Source: Streptomyces phaeoluteigriseus
GTDB taxonomy: Bacteria > Actinomycetota > Actinomycetes > Streptomycetales > Streptomycetaceae
NCBI RefSeq assembly: GCF_001896135.2
Contig: NZ_MPOH02000006.1
Coordinates: 186,001 to 250,000 of the forward strand
Length of the DNA stretch: 64,000 nt
Direction of reading: 5' to 3'
The notes beneath the pieces were generated by a model, which ran no database searches, was not told the DNA's origin, and saw nothing but the letters and a program-made list of their open reading frames with translations. Made by a program: the position numbers and the translations under genes. How positions within the stretch are numbered: position 1 is the stretch's first letter; each line of letters starts with the position of its first letter. Positions 37,901 to 46,680 of the stretch are shown here, piece by piece.

Positions 37901-37939
37901 TATGCCGACCGAACCCGAAAGGCGGATTTCCCACTCCAC
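34919..37939 (-). CDS. SARP-family STAND regulator (AfsR-like)
   Basis: 1006 aa as read. Order: OmpR-type winged helix (about 1-95; TKSRLTLAVLAWEAGRTVSM), BTAD (about 100-250), NB-ARC (P-loop AIDGMGGVGKTSLAVHMA near 315; LVILDD; GHLPLAIEIAASRL), then TPRs to the end. An activator of secondary metabolism or development that is probably gated by nucleotide. GTG 37939 has GGAGGA upstream. Near 34966-34975 the frame changes. The alternative frame continues QAVAHLEESRSLSASIGAT and SEEARA, so one base seems missing and the last 27 residues are wrong. A further shift could extend it to about 34822. Divergent from the 38170 gene. Confidence 0.88.
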   Translation of the reverse strand: MEWEIRLSGSVGIRADDRRSDPGSTKSRLTLAVLAWEAGRTVSMDTLIHRVWDDHPPVKAREALHTHVSRIRNALRLAGADAPAIVSRTNSYEMDVDPDLVDLRRYTNRITQARSLRDDDAESALLLLSEADGLWRGEPLAGITGSWAEHLRATVTETRLGAAMTRAEILIGMERFADAVPLLLPLAEANPVDEALIERLALALHGSSRTAEATRLLQRTRQRVIRDIGLDAGQRLHRVQQGILSGAPAAELLERTATAPRPHADPPRRVVDNLPRDVPWVGRRDELRRLTAALCEGDDSGGTVVTVEAIDGMGGVGKTSLAVHMAHQLRDRFPGGRLFLHLGGHASDRTALTPARALTELLRLLGTDAKDLPHETDELVALWRSVARERRMLVILDDAAGPGQVRPLLPGASPTAVLVTSRRRLPGLPGVRPVSLDVLPRDDAIALFEQRLGARRGVRQSEIAEIVRICGHLPLAIEIAASRLLAHPSWTTHDLLAQLTDGAGHLDELRDGERTLAHVFALSYRALGPEQQLVFRCVGLHFGTEFGPPAVAALAGLTLGATERVLEELLAHHLVSEPTPHRFTMHDLLRVYARSLTGADESTATSTAESEYTGESRPSIRRLVDHYVSTADRADRLAYPFRSRMTVDIDGSPVRPRREITDAHTAEDWLIAEGGNLLETLTWIAEHGSERELANGVHVLAGFLDMAGHLSTAEPLLRRAVAHWADTGDEAARARALLDLSTVYTHSSRYEEAISAARAALHAARALADTALENECIHQLTVPLWQTGRYKIAQSLQKNSLALLKQTGSKLQTARSENLLGITHLHLAENDEALACFRSALSAFREMGDDRGIYSTLNNLAELYQRIGNPGAAEKSYRQAISLAAGMGNRRDSATIQMNLASVLELLGETGEARALYERVLPVLRDVGDLRAEAITLNGIGRTYRAAGHSERSLSRHLAALVVARRIRAVGEEIDILHDLAQAERDAGRRRRPWPIWRSPGRSARA

Positions 37940-38169
37940 CAGCGTCCTCCGGCCGGTAGCGCTTTCTCGGTTGGGCAGTAGAGCGTGTCATGGCCCTGCG
38001 GAGACTGACTAGATGGGCATGGGCTGACTCTGAAAGTGACTGATAAACAGCCGTCCCTGTTCACGCGTTGCCGAAAGCGGGGAGTGAGTTCCGGCGGGCC
38101 GGGCATGGTGCGCACCTGCGCGCATATGCGAATGCCAGGATCGATGGACGCGTCGAGAGGAACCACGCG

Positions 38170-40617
38170 GTGCACGTTCCCTCATCGAGCAGGCTTGAGG
38201 CGCTGTCGACAGCCATCCTCGAGTGTCATGCGGACGGACGATCCCCAACGTGGCAGGCGCTGACCCAGGTCGTACGGACCGCGGCACTCGTGGACCCCGC
38301 GGTGTCCGGCCTCTGGCCCCCCGACGAGAACGCGCCGCCCGAGCGGACCCGCACGGCGCTGCGCCGTCTCGCCCGTGAACTGGACGACCTGGCCACCCGC
38401 GACGTCGGCACACGCCGTGCCGTCGCCTCGTGGCTGCGGCGTCGTGGAGCGGCGCCACCGCAGCCGCCGCCCGCTCCGACCGCCAACGTGGTCGGCGGGA
38501 GTTCCGTGATCCACGGCCCCAGTGTGCAGGCTCGTGACATCCACGGCCTCCACTTCCACCTGCAGCCCGGATCCGACCGTGCCCGCCTTCCCGTACCCCG
38601 TCAACTGCCCCCGGTCACCGCACAGTTCGTCGACCGCGAGGGCGACCGACGCGTTCTGGACACGCTGCGCTCGCAGCGGCCGGCACACGCGCCCCAGGTC
38701 CTGGTGGTCAGCGGGCTGCCCGGAGTCGGGAAGACCGCCCTCGTCACGCACTGGCTCCACGGGCACGCGAGCGACTTTCCCGACGGCACGCTCTACGCGG
38801 ACCTCGGCGGTCACTCCGTCGACGACGACTTCGGGCCGGTCTCCTCTGCCACGGTCCTGGAGCGCTTCCTCATCGCGCTCGGCGCACCCTCCGTACCGTC
38901 CGACATCGCGGGACGCAGCGCCCTGTGGCGCTCGCTGACCGCGGGACTACGGATGGCGGTCCTGCTGGACAACGCCTTCACGGCCGCCCAGGTACGGCCG
39001 CTCCTGCCCGGCACGCCGACCGGACTCACGGTCGTGACCAGCAGGAGCAACCTCACCGGTCTGCGGGTCGACGGAGCGTCCGTGCACCGGCTGGAGGGCC
39101 TGCCGGCGGAATCGGCCGTCGAACTCCTGGCCGTGGGCGGCGGGGCGCGGGTGACGAGAGAGCCCGCCGCCGCCCACGAGGTGGTGAACCTGTGCGGCCG
39201 ACTGCCGCTGACGGTATGCCTGGCGTCCGCCCAACTCGCCGTGCGCCCGCACCGCTCCGTGTCCACCCTCGCCGAAACACTGTCCGCGGCGCGCGACGCC
39301 GTCGACACCCTGCGGATCGAAGGGCACACCGTGATGCGGACGGCTCTGGACCTGTCGTACGACCTGTTGCCGGAGGAGAGCGCGGCGCTCTACCGCACGA
39401 TGGGGTTGCTGCCGACGGACCACTACGACCTCTACCTGCTGGCAGCCGTGGCCGACGGCGGTCACCGGGCACCGGGCGCGGCGGTCGACACGGCCGCGAT
39501 CGACATCGCCGTGCAGGCGCTCCTGGAGGCGAACCTGCTGGAGGAGATCGGTGCCGGTAGCTACCGCTTCCACGACCTGGTGCAGCCGCACGCCCGTCGG
39601 CGCGGTGAAGCCGAGGAGGACCAGGACCGGCACGGACGCGTCCTGCACGCCTTCGTCGACTGGTGTCTGGCCACCGCGGCGGTGGCGGAGAGCATCCTCG
39701 CGCCCAGTCACCGGATGGCGGAGCACGGTGTGGCCGTAACGGCCGTCGCTCCTACCCCCCTGGCCGGCCCCGAGACGGCGTTGGCCTGGCTGGACACGCA
39801 TCGCAACGGCCTGATGAGCGCTGTGCGGCACTGCGCCTGGACCGGCCTGGACACGAGTTGCTGGCGTCTGGCCGACCTGATCTGGCCACTCTTCCTGAGG
39901 TTCCGCCCCACCGACATGTGGATCGAGGCGCACCAGTTGGGCCTGGAGGCGGCACGCCGGAGCGGATCGAGGGCGGGCGAAGGCCGGATGCTCACCTCCG
40001 GCGCGATCGGGCTGCGCGCCGCGGGCCGGTACACGGAAGCGGCCGACTGGTACCGGCAGGCCTGGGAGCTGGCCCGCTCGGAGGGGGACGTACGGCAGGA
40101 GGCCCAGGCACTCAACGGGCTCGGGCACCTCGACCTTCTGACCCACCGCCTGGACGAGGCCCGTGAGCACTTCGAGAGTGCTTTACGGCTCAGGGAGTCG
40201 ATCGGCTACCGGCGTGGCGTCGCGCTGACCCGGCGGCGCCTGGGCGAAACCGCACTGGCACGCGGCGACCTGCATACGGCGGTACGACATCTCAGCGAAG
40301 CCCAGGCCGAGTTGGAGTCGCTGGAGGAGAGGTACGAGGCGGCCCGGGTCCAGGCCCTCCTCGGTCATGTCCTGGAGCGCAGCGGTGAGCGTGAAGCGGG
40401 CGAACGCCACCTGCGGGAGGCACTGGTGAGCTTCCGGGCGGGCTCGGCCCGGTCCGCTCACTGGGAGGGGCGCACCTTGGCATGGCTCGCCGAGGCGGCG
40501 GAGGCACAGGGCGACACGGCCGGGGCCGCCGCCCATTACGAGGCGGCCCGGGACCTCCTGCGACGGGTGAGCCCCGACCAGGCGGAGCGGGTGGACCGTC
40601 GGCTGCGGCAGCTGTGA
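38170..40617 (+). CDS. STAND (NB-ARC) protein with TPRs
   Basis: 815 aa from GTG 38170 (AGAGGAA about 6 nt upstream); the longer frame to 38068 is noise. An N-terminal ~100-residue helical region is followed by SVIHGPSVQARDIHGLHF (about 113-130). The NB-ARC has P-loop GLPGVGKTALVTHW (near 182-195), MAVLLDNAF, LTVVTSR and GRLPLTVCLASAQL. A winged-helix-like region comes next, then TPRs (about 610-815). No SARP domain is present, so it is a signalling NTPase rather than an obvious DNA-binding activator. It shares its short motif with the small protein at 34023. Confidence 0.85.
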   Translation: MHVPSSSRLEALSTAILECHADGRSPTWQALTQVVRTAALVDPAVSGLWPPDENAPPERTRTALRRLARELDDLATRDVGTRRAVASWLRRRGAAPPQPPPAPTANVVGGSSVIHGPSVQARDIHGLHFHLQPGSDRARLPVPRQLPPVTAQFVDREGDRRVLDTLRSQRPAHAPQVLVVSGLPGVGKTALVTHWLHGHASDFPDGTLYADLGGHSVDDDFGPVSSATVLERFLIALGAPSVPSDIAGRSALWRSLTAGLRMAVLLDNAFTAAQVRPLLPGTPTGLTVVTSRSNLTGLRVDGASVHRLEGLPAESAVELLAVGGGARVTREPAAAHEVVNLCGRLPLTVCLASAQLAVRPHRSVSTLAETLSAARDAVDTLRIEGHTVMRTALDLSYDLLPEESAALYRTMGLLPTDHYDLYLLAAVADGGHRAPGAAVDTAAIDIAVQALLEANLLEEIGAGSYRFHDLVQPHARRRGEAEEDQDRHGRVLHAFVDWCLATAAVAESILAPSHRMAEHGVAVTAVAPTPLAGPETALAWLDTHRNGLMSAVRHCAWTGLDTSCWRLADLIWPLFLRFRPTDMWIEAHQLGLEAARRSGSRAGEGRMLTSGAIGLRAAGRYTEAADWYRQAWELARSEGDVRQEAQALNGLGHLDLLTHRLDEAREHFESALRLRESIGYRRGVALTRRRLGETALARGDLHTAVRHLSEAQAELESLEERYEAARVQALLGHVLERSGEREAGERHLREALVSFRAGSARSAHWEGRTLAWLAEAAEAQGDTAGAAAHYEAARDLLRRVSPDQAERVDRRLRQL

Positions 40618-40638
40618 GAGCTGCCGCAGCCGACGGTC
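40594..40638. terminator. 20-bp perfect hairpin over the STAND stop codon
   Basis: Arms 40594-40613 and 40619-40638 are fully complementary, with a GTGAG loop that contains the TGA stop (40615-40617). It lies between the convergent (+) STAND and (-) 40664 genes and should terminate both. Confidence 0.75.
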
Positions 40639-40663
40639 GTGGCCGTGGTCCCGACGGCAGCGG

Positions 40664-41293
40664 TTACGCGTCGGCGGGACCGATCGAGCGCAAGGCGGCC
40701 GGTGCCCGCCCCGCCGCAACCCACGCATGCACGAGTGAGGCGACCAACAGCGGTGCGGCCCGGTCCGTGAACTCACCCGTCTCGGGCCGCGCGTAGCGTA
40801 TGCCGCCCGACCCGCCGCGTACGCCGACCCAGCACCCTCTGCCCGGCTCGGGAACGGCAGCCGTGAGACAACCGGGGTGACGCACGAGGAGGTGGGCCAC
40901 CCGCGAGCGCGCCCCGGCCGGGGGCGACGGGGTGCGGCTCACCAGCACATCGGCGCACTCCGCCAGTCCCCGCCGGTACGTCACGCCGGGGTCCGCCCAC
41001 AGATGCACATCGCACGGGAGCGTGCCCGGCGGGTGCGCGCAGGGTGGCGGCGACCCGTACGAGAGGCCCCCTTCCGGGCCGGCCAGTGCGTCGAGGCGGA
41101 CGTGGGCCCGCCCTCGTGTCGACTCCGTCCGCCAGACGACAGAGGCGAGGACGGTGACCGGCAGGGTGCTGAGCCCGGTTCGGCGGGGACCCCCGGCTCG
41201 GGGCCCGACGCTCTCCTCCGGCCCCACGAAGCACACCGATGTCCAGGCGCCGTCGAGGAGCGGCTCCCGCGGTCCCCGCGGTCCCCGCCTCAC
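40664..41293 (-). CDS. Conserved protein of unknown function
   Basis: 209 aa from GTG 41293, which overlaps the upstream gene's TGA (GTGA). It reads LLDGAWTSVCFVGPEE, LASVVWRTESTRGRAHVRLD, and ends with FTDRAAPLLVASLVHAWVAAG. No known motif or membrane span. Always read with the 41290 gene, so it is probably its partner. The longer frame to 41995 is a shadow of that gene. Confidence 0.6.
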   Translation of the reverse strand: MRRGPRGPREPLLDGAWTSVCFVGPEESVGPRAGGPRRTGLSTLPVTVLASVVWRTESTRGRAHVRLDALAGPEGGLSYGSPPPCAHPPGTLPCDVHLWADPGVTYRRGLAECADVLVSRTPSPPAGARSRVAHLLVRHPGCLTAAVPEPGRGCWVGVRGGSGGIRYARPETGEFTDRAAPLLVASLVHAWVAAGRAPAALRSIGPADA

Positions 41294-42534
41294 CGTGCGA
41301 AACCCAGGTCGGCGGAGATCTCCCACCGGGTGAGCGGCAGCGGCGTCGGCGGCGGAGCCACCACGGGCGGCCGGGCCGGCTCGCCCAGTCCGAGAAGTCC
41401 GTAGAGGACCGACCGCATCCGCTGGTGGAACTGCCCCGGAGCCGACGACAACGAGGCGGCCACCTGGTCGTACTGACCCGGGCGCCGCATGCGCGCGGTG
41501 TACTCCAACTGCTCGGCCAGCGGGTGCCCGGGAGAGACCACCGGGGCGATGCCGGTCAGCAGCGCCGCCGGGGAGTGGGCGGCCACTTCCCGCCCGGGCG
41601 CCGCGGTGAGGAGCAGGGCGGCATCGGTCAGCGTGCCGTACGCGGTCAGCGACCCGTGGTCGCCGATGATCCAGTCGGCGGCGATCAGCAGCGTCTGCCA
41701 GTCGGCCTCCGGTGGGACCACGGCGATGCCCCTGTCGCGGCAGCCCGCCAGCCAACTGCGCACCTGCCACGTGCCGTGACCGGCGTACACGTTCGGATGG
41801 AGCAGCAGCGCGATCCGGTAGCGGTCGACGGGGAGCTGGCCCAGCAGTTGCGGCAGCAGGGAGTCGAGCCGCCCGAAGGTGGACGACGGTCCCCAGGTGG
41901 AGGTGACCACCACGAGCCGCTGCCCCCCGTCGATGCCCAGCGCCCGGCGGTGGTCCGCGCGCCGGGGCATGCCCGCCGTGATCCGGTCGACGCACGGGTC
42001 GCCCAGGACATGCGCGACCGGCAGTGCCTCCGGGCAGGTGCGGGCCAGCTCCGCCAGGTCGCGCTCGTGGGCGTAGACGATCGCCGCGGGGACCACCCGC
42101 CCCTGGTGCAGCAGGTGTCGACGGCTCATCATCCCGGGCGGCCGCTCCGCCCCCGGAGGCAGCGAGCCGGTGTCGGTGAGCGGCTTGATGTGTCCGGCCC
42201 CGTGCGAGACTCGGACGACCGGACTGCGCAGTTGGTGCACACCGCGGGAACCGGCGGCCAGGGCGAGGTCGAACTCGGCCTCCAGCGCCTCCTCCCAGGG
42301 CACGGTGGTGATGCCCATCTCCTGCAGATACCGCCCGACTCCGGCACCGAAGGCGTGCGGTGGGGTGGTGAAGACCAACTGGACCCGCAGATCGGCCTCC
42401 AGCAGGCCGAAGACCTCACGCAACCGCTGGGCGAAGGTCACCGTGTGGGCGACCACCAGCACCCTCTTGCAGTCCCGTAACGTCAGCCAGTGCCCCTGCT
42501 CGATCAGGGCTGGTTTCGTGGTTCCGACAGACAT
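41290..42534 (-). CDS. CDP-glycerol glycerophosphotransferase-like protein
   Basis: 414 aa. ATG 42534 has GGGGGA about 5 nt upstream; ATG 42546 is the alternative. Two Rossmann-like lobes. The C-terminal ADWIIGDHGSLTAYGTLTDA resembles the CDP-glycerol/teichoic acid polymerase family signature. The N-terminal lobe has VLVVAHTVTFAQRLREVF and RVSHGAGHIKPL. A wall-polymer or polysaccharide transferase role is possible, but the similarity is partial. Overlaps 40664. Confidence 0.65.
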   Translation of the reverse strand: MSVGTTKPALIEQGHWLTLRDCKRVLVVAHTVTFAQRLREVFGLLEADLRVQLVFTTPPHAFGAGVGRYLQEMGITTVPWEEALEAEFDLALAAGSRGVHQLRSPVVRVSHGAGHIKPLTDTGSLPPGAERPPGMMSRRHLLHQGRVVPAAIVYAHERDLAELARTCPEALPVAHVLGDPCVDRITAGMPRRADHRRALGIDGGQRLVVVTSTWGPSSTFGRLDSLLPQLLGQLPVDRYRIALLLHPNVYAGHGTWQVRSWLAGCRDRGIAVVPPEADWQTLLIAADWIIGDHGSLTAYGTLTDAALLLTAAPGREVAAHSPAALLTGIAPVVSPGHPLAEQLEYTARMRRPGQYDQVAASLSSAPGQFHQRMRSVLYGLLGLGEPARPPVVAPPPTPLPLTRWEISADLGFAR

Positions 42535-42829
42535 GCGATCCCCCATCGCTCAAGGCCGCGCACCGCAGCCGAAAGGGGTCTGCCCGTCGGGTACGGCGGT
42601 TTCCTTGCAGGCTCCTTGCAGTTCCCTTGTCGCCTCGGGGCCGGTGCGGTGCCGAAGTCTCGTCGGCCACCCCGTCCCGTCACGACCTGTGCTCCCGCAC
42701 TCATGCGCTGCGCTTCTCGGATACGACGAGATCCTCGGCCCTGTCCCCTCGCCCACCACGTGCTTCGTCACGCCCGCGCGCTGGGGGCGCTTTTGTGGTG
42801 ATCGTTCCGGCCCGGAACCGCCCCCCACG

Positions 42830-44308
42830 TCAGTCGACCGGCCAGGTGTGTGCGGGGGCGTTGAGATGCATGTAGTCGATGTACTGCCGAGTCATCCGCC
42901 TCAGGGCCTCGTGGCGGTCGGCACCGGGGCCGGCGGCGAGGCGGTGAAACATCTCCTTCTGCCAGAGCGCGCCGTTGCGGGCGGTGACACAGCGCTGCTC
43001 GATGATGCCGAGCAGGGGCTCCCGCCAGGCCGTGTCCATCCCGGACAGCTCCAGGCCGCGGTGCGCCAGCGGCAGCAGACGCCGCAGGGCCAGCTCGGAC
43101 ACCGGCACCTCGCCCATCCCCGGCCAGTACAGGCGGGCCTCGATGCCGTGCCGCGCCGCCACGTGCAGGTTGTCCTCGGCGGCGGCGAAGGACATCCGCG
43201 ACCACACCGGCCGCTCCTCGTCCACCAGGGCGCGGGTGAGGCCGTAGTAGAACGCGCCGTTGGCCAGGGTGTCGGCGACGGTGGGGCCGGCCGGCAGCAC
43301 CCGGTTCTCCACCCTGACGTGCGGTGTGCCGTCGGCGACGGCGTAGACCGGGCGGTTCCAGCGGTAGATGGTGCCGTTGTGCAGGGTCAGCTCGGCCAAC
43401 TCGGGGATGTCACCACGCTCCAGTGTCTCCGTCGGGTCCTGCTCGTCGCACAGGGGCAGGAGCGCGGGGAAGTAGCGCAGGTTCTCCTCGAACAGGTCGA
43501 AGACGCTGGTGATCCACCGCTCCCCGAACCACACCCGGGGCCGTACCCCCTGCACCTTGATCTCCTGCGGCCGGGTGTCGGTGGCCTGCTCGAACAGCGG
43601 GATACGCGTCTCGTGCCACAGTTCCCTGCCGAACAGGAACGGCGCGTTGGCCGCCAGCCCGACCTGCACCCCGGCGATGGCCTGGGCCGCGTTCCAGTAC
43701 GCGGGGAACTCCTCCGGGGAGACCTGGAGATGGAACTGCGTGCTGGTGCACGCGGCCTCCGGGGTGATCGTGTCCGCGTAGGTGCGCAGCCGGTCGACGC
43801 CGTCCACCTCGATCCGCAGGTCCTCGCCCCGGGCCGCGAAGACCTGGTCGTTGAGCAGCCGGTAGCGAGGGTTCTCCGACAGTGCCGACTCGCCGATGTG
43901 CTCCTGCCGCAGCGTGGGCAGGATGCCGACCATGATCAGCTGCGCGCCGACCGATCTGGCCCGCTCGTCGGCGTGGTTGAGGGCGGCGCGGATCTCGGAC
44001 TCCCACGCGTCGGGGCCGCCCTCCGTCAGCCGGCGGGGCGGCACGTTGATCTCGAGGTTGAACCGGCCCAGCTCGGTGTCCCAGGCCGGGTCGGCGATCG
44101 CCTCCAGCACGTCGCTGTTGCGCATGGCCGGCTCGGCGGCCTCGTCGACCAGGTTCAGCTCGATCTCCAGCCCGACCCGTGGCTCCTCGGACGCGAACCG
44201 TGCCTCGCGCAGCATGAGGGCGAACGCGTCGAGGCACTCCTGCATCTTGATCCGGTACCGGCGCCGGTCCTCGCGGGTGAAGACCATCGCCGGGACGTCC
44301 CGCCCCAT
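42830..44308 (-). CDS. Glutamate-cysteine ligase, GCS2 family
   Basis: 492 aa. It has VGLEIELNLVDEAAEP (acidic metal/ATP site), LGRFNLEINVPP, TCTSTQFHLQVSP-like region (TSTQFHLQVSP) and NRVLPAGPTVADT. These are ATP-grasp-like carboxylate-amine ligases. A role in gamma-glutamylcysteine formation (as in ergothioneine or mycothiol-related metabolism) is inferred; the substrate is not proven. ATG 44308 has GGGAGG about 5 nt before it. The 283-bp gap below the start of the 41290 gene shows no gene. Confidence 0.85.
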   Translation of the reverse strand: MGRDVPAMVFTREDRRRYRIKMQECLDAFALMLREARFASEEPRVGLEIELNLVDEAAEPAMRNSDVLEAIADPAWDTELGRFNLEINVPPRRLTEGGPDAWESEIRAALNHADERARSVGAQLIMVGILPTLRQEHIGESALSENPRYRLLNDQVFAARGEDLRIEVDGVDRLRTYADTITPEAACTSTQFHLQVSPEEFPAYWNAAQAIAGVQVGLAANAPFLFGRELWHETRIPLFEQATDTRPQEIKVQGVRPRVWFGERWITSVFDLFEENLRYFPALLPLCDEQDPTETLERGDIPELAELTLHNGTIYRWNRPVYAVADGTPHVRVENRVLPAGPTVADTLANGAFYYGLTRALVDEERPVWSRMSFAAAEDNLHVAARHGIEARLYWPGMGEVPVSELALRRLLPLAHRGLELSGMDTAWREPLLGIIEQRCVTARNGALWQKEMFHRLAAGPGADRHEALRRMTRQYIDYMHLNAPAHTWPVD

Positions 44309-44468
44309 GGGGCCTCCCGGGGGTCCGGGTCTGTCCTCGGACAGCTGTCACGTCCAGCGTCGCACCAGCGGGCGGCCCCGACCACGTGAGCGAGGCGCCG
44401 AGCGAGGTGGGGGCAAAGGTGCCCAGCGAGGTGCGGACCGAGGCGCGCAGCGAGGTGTCCCCCCGGCC

Positions 44469-44723
44469 TCAGGCCCAGCCGAAGCGGCGGTCCACGACCG
44501 CCGTGAACTCCTCCAGGGTCAGCACCGCGTCCCCGTTCTGGTCGGCCGCGTCGAACAGCGCGGAGGCGGCGTCGGCGTCACCCAGAGCCCAGACCGGCAG
44601 GTCCCCCGAGGCGACCAGGGTGGGCCCCTTCGTCCGCAGCGCGGTGATCACCTCTTCGCGGGTCAGCGTCCCGTTCGCGTCGAGGTCGAGTGCCTCGAAC
44701 AGCTTGCGTGCCTTGTCGCTCAT
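44469..44723 (-). CDS. EF-hand calcium-binding protein
   Basis: 84 aa. Two canonical loops: DLDANGTLTREE (about 13-24) and DQNGDAVLTLEE (about 61-72). Small acidic Ca2+-binding proteins of this type occur in Streptomyces. ATG 44723 has GGGGAAG upstream. Confidence 0.85.
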   Translation of the reverse strand: MSDKARKLFEALDLDANGTLTREEVITALRTKGPTLVASGDLPVWALGDADAASALFDAADQNGDAVLTLEEFTAVVDRRFGWA

Positions 44724-44751
44724 GATGCTTCCCCGTTCATGATGTTTGCCC

Positions 44752-44843
44752 GTCCCCGCCGACTTGCCGTCCCCGCCGGCTTCCCGTCCCCGCCGACGTC
44801 GCGTCCCCCGGCGGTTCCCGCTTCCCGTCGGTTCCCGCTTCCC
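44752..44843. repeat. Degenerate 17-bp tandem repeat
   Basis: Units of GTCCCCGCCGACTTGCC at 44752, 44769 and 44786, then GTCCCCCGGCGG and TTCCCGCTTCCC variants to about 44843. They are upstream of the EF-hand gene on its strand. No coding role. Confidence 0.7.
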
Positions 44844-44937
44844 GCCGCCGACGGGCGGGGAAGGGCCCCGGCCGCCCGCCCCGGAGGAAGACGCTCCCAC
44901 CCCCCTCCGGGTTCCCTACCGCCGGGACCGTACCGGG

Positions 44938-45753
44938 TCACGGCTTGCGGGCGAGGCCTCCGTGCTCGGCGATGATCTCCGGGGTGGACGCGGAGGGGTC
45001 CGGACGCCACAGGGGCACGGAGACGACACCGGGCTCGATCAGCTCCAGCCCGTCGAAGAACGCGGTGATCTCCTCGACCGTGCGCAGGTTGTACGGGACG
45101 GCGCCGCTGGCGTTGTAGGCGTCCTGGGCCGCCTCGAAGACGGGGTCGATGCCCCGGGAGCCGTCGTTGATCGAGAGGTAACTGCCCGACGGCAGGGCTC
45201 CCATGAGCCGGGTCACCAGCTCACGGCCCTGCTCGTAGTCGGAGACGTGCCCCAGGATGTTGCTCAGGATGAGGGCGGTGGGCCGGCTGAGGTCCAGCGT
45301 CTCGGCGGCCGCCGCCAGGATGCGGTCCGCGTCGAGGACGTTGGCGTCGATGTAGGCGGTCGCGCCCTCGGGGGTGGAGTAGAGCAGCGCGCGGGCGTGC
45401 GCCAGGACCATCGGGTCGTTGTCGACGTAGACGATCCGGGCCTCCGGCGCGATCCCCTGGGCGACCTCGTGGGTGTTCTCGGCGGTCGGCAGGCCGGTGC
45501 CGATGTCCAGGAACTGCCGGATGCCCGCCTCGGACACCAGGTAGGTGATGTTGCGGCGCAGGAAGGCCCGGCTGCTGCGGGCGATGGTGACGATGCCGGG
45601 GAAGACGGCGGTGTAGGCGTCGCCGGCCTCCTCGTCGACGGGGTAGTTGTCCTTCCCGCCGAGCCAGTAGTTCCAGATCCGGGCCGAGTGCGGCACCGAA
45701 GTGTCGATCTTCTGGTGCACCGACGATCCGGGCGTCGTCGCTGAGTCGCTCAT
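44938..45753 (-). CDS. SAM-dependent methyltransferase (DUF574 type)
   Basis: 271 aa from ATG 45753. It begins MSDSATTPGSSVHQKIDTSV and has SARIWNYWLGGKDNYPVDEE, then FLDIGTGLPTAENTHEVAQ (SAM motif I) and IVYVDNDPMVLAHARALL. These are signature segments of the large Streptomyces family. The substrate is unknown. Confidence 0.9.
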   Translation of the reverse strand: MSDSATTPGSSVHQKIDTSVPHSARIWNYWLGGKDNYPVDEEAGDAYTAVFPGIVTIARSSRAFLRRNITYLVSEAGIRQFLDIGTGLPTAENTHEVAQGIAPEARIVYVDNDPMVLAHARALLYSTPEGATAYIDANVLDADRILAAAAETLDLSRPTALILSNILGHVSDYEQGRELVTRLMGALPSGSYLSINDGSRGIDPVFEAAQDAYNASGAVPYNLRTVEEITAFFDGLELIEPGVVSVPLWRPDPSASTPEIIAEHGGLARKP

Positions 45754-45996
45754 GGGTGGCGTCCGTCTTTCAGCCGAGGTGTGCAGGTTCCACCGCACAA
45801 CGTACGTCCCAACAGTCACGCCGTGCACACCAGTTCACCTCTTCGAACGACACGGTTCCGTGGGGCCCGCGTCGCGCGCGGCGGGCGCGTGAGGTGCGGG
45901 TGAGTGGCGTGTGACGTGAGTGTGACGTGCCGTGACGCCGCGGGCGTGGGCCGGGTCCGGTGTCCGGCACGACAACTCCTGTGCTGGACTGGAGGC

Positions 45997-46680
45997 GTGG
46001 AAGCGCGGGTGGTCGGAGTCGACATCGGTTCGGTGGCGCGGGGCCGGTTCGCCTGGGCGGCGATCGACGCTCCGGTGCCGACGCTCGCCGGACAGGGGAG
46101 CGACCCGGAGACGGCGGTGCGGGCCCTGGCCGAGCGTCTGGCCGCGGGCGGCCGGGCGGCGCTGGTGCTGGAGGCGCCGATGTCGGTGCCGGTCCCGGGG
46201 GCCGACCGGGCCGACGGGTGGGCGGCGCTGGGCCGGGCTCGGACCGGTGAGGGGAACCGGGCGTGGTCGGCGGGCGCCGGCGCCGGGGCCCTGGCCACGG
46301 GAATCGCGCAGGCCGGATGGCTGCTGGCCAGGCTGGCCGGGACGGTCCCCGGTGTCAGGGCGACCACCCGGCCGGACCGGTGGGCCGCACCGCACGGCCC
46401 CCGGCTCCTCCTGGCCGAGGCGTTGGTCTCCGGCGCGGCAAGCCCGTGCCCACGGCCGGTGACCCGCACGCGGCCGACGCCGAGGCCGCGGCCCGCGCCC
46501 TCGCCGAGCGCCTGCCCGGCCTTCCCCGGATCGCCACCGACGTCGAGTGCGCCCCGCACGGCTCGCTCAACCTCCTTGCCGCCGCCGCGCTGTGGGCGGG
46601 GCTGGACCTCCCGGGCCACGAACTCCGCACGGACGTCCTGGTGTTGCGCGCCCGGCCCGCGCCCCGGCGACCGGCCTAGG
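45997..46680 (+). pseudogene. RNase H-fold (DUF429-like) protein, frame broken by one base
   Basis: Start near GTG 45997 or 46009 (VVGVDIGSVARGRFAWAAID). Acidic residues (VDIG; VLEAPMSVP) fit an RNase H-like fold. At 46432-46440 the frame changes and GKPVPTAGDPHAADAEAAAR, CAPHGSLNLLAAAALWAG and a sensible C-terminus follow in the adjacent frame to TAG 46678-46680. One missing base restores about 227 aa. The GGAGG before the start is unusually close. Confidence 0.6.

Noticed and set aside
38006..38041. TGACT repeats (38006, 38025, 38037) as a SARP operator
   Set aside because: Short units with uneven spacing (19 and 12 nt); too weak to call.
37940..38169. Start of the STAND protein at 38068
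   Set aside because: The 34-residue extension lacks STAND-like sequence, while GTG 38170 has AGAGGAA.
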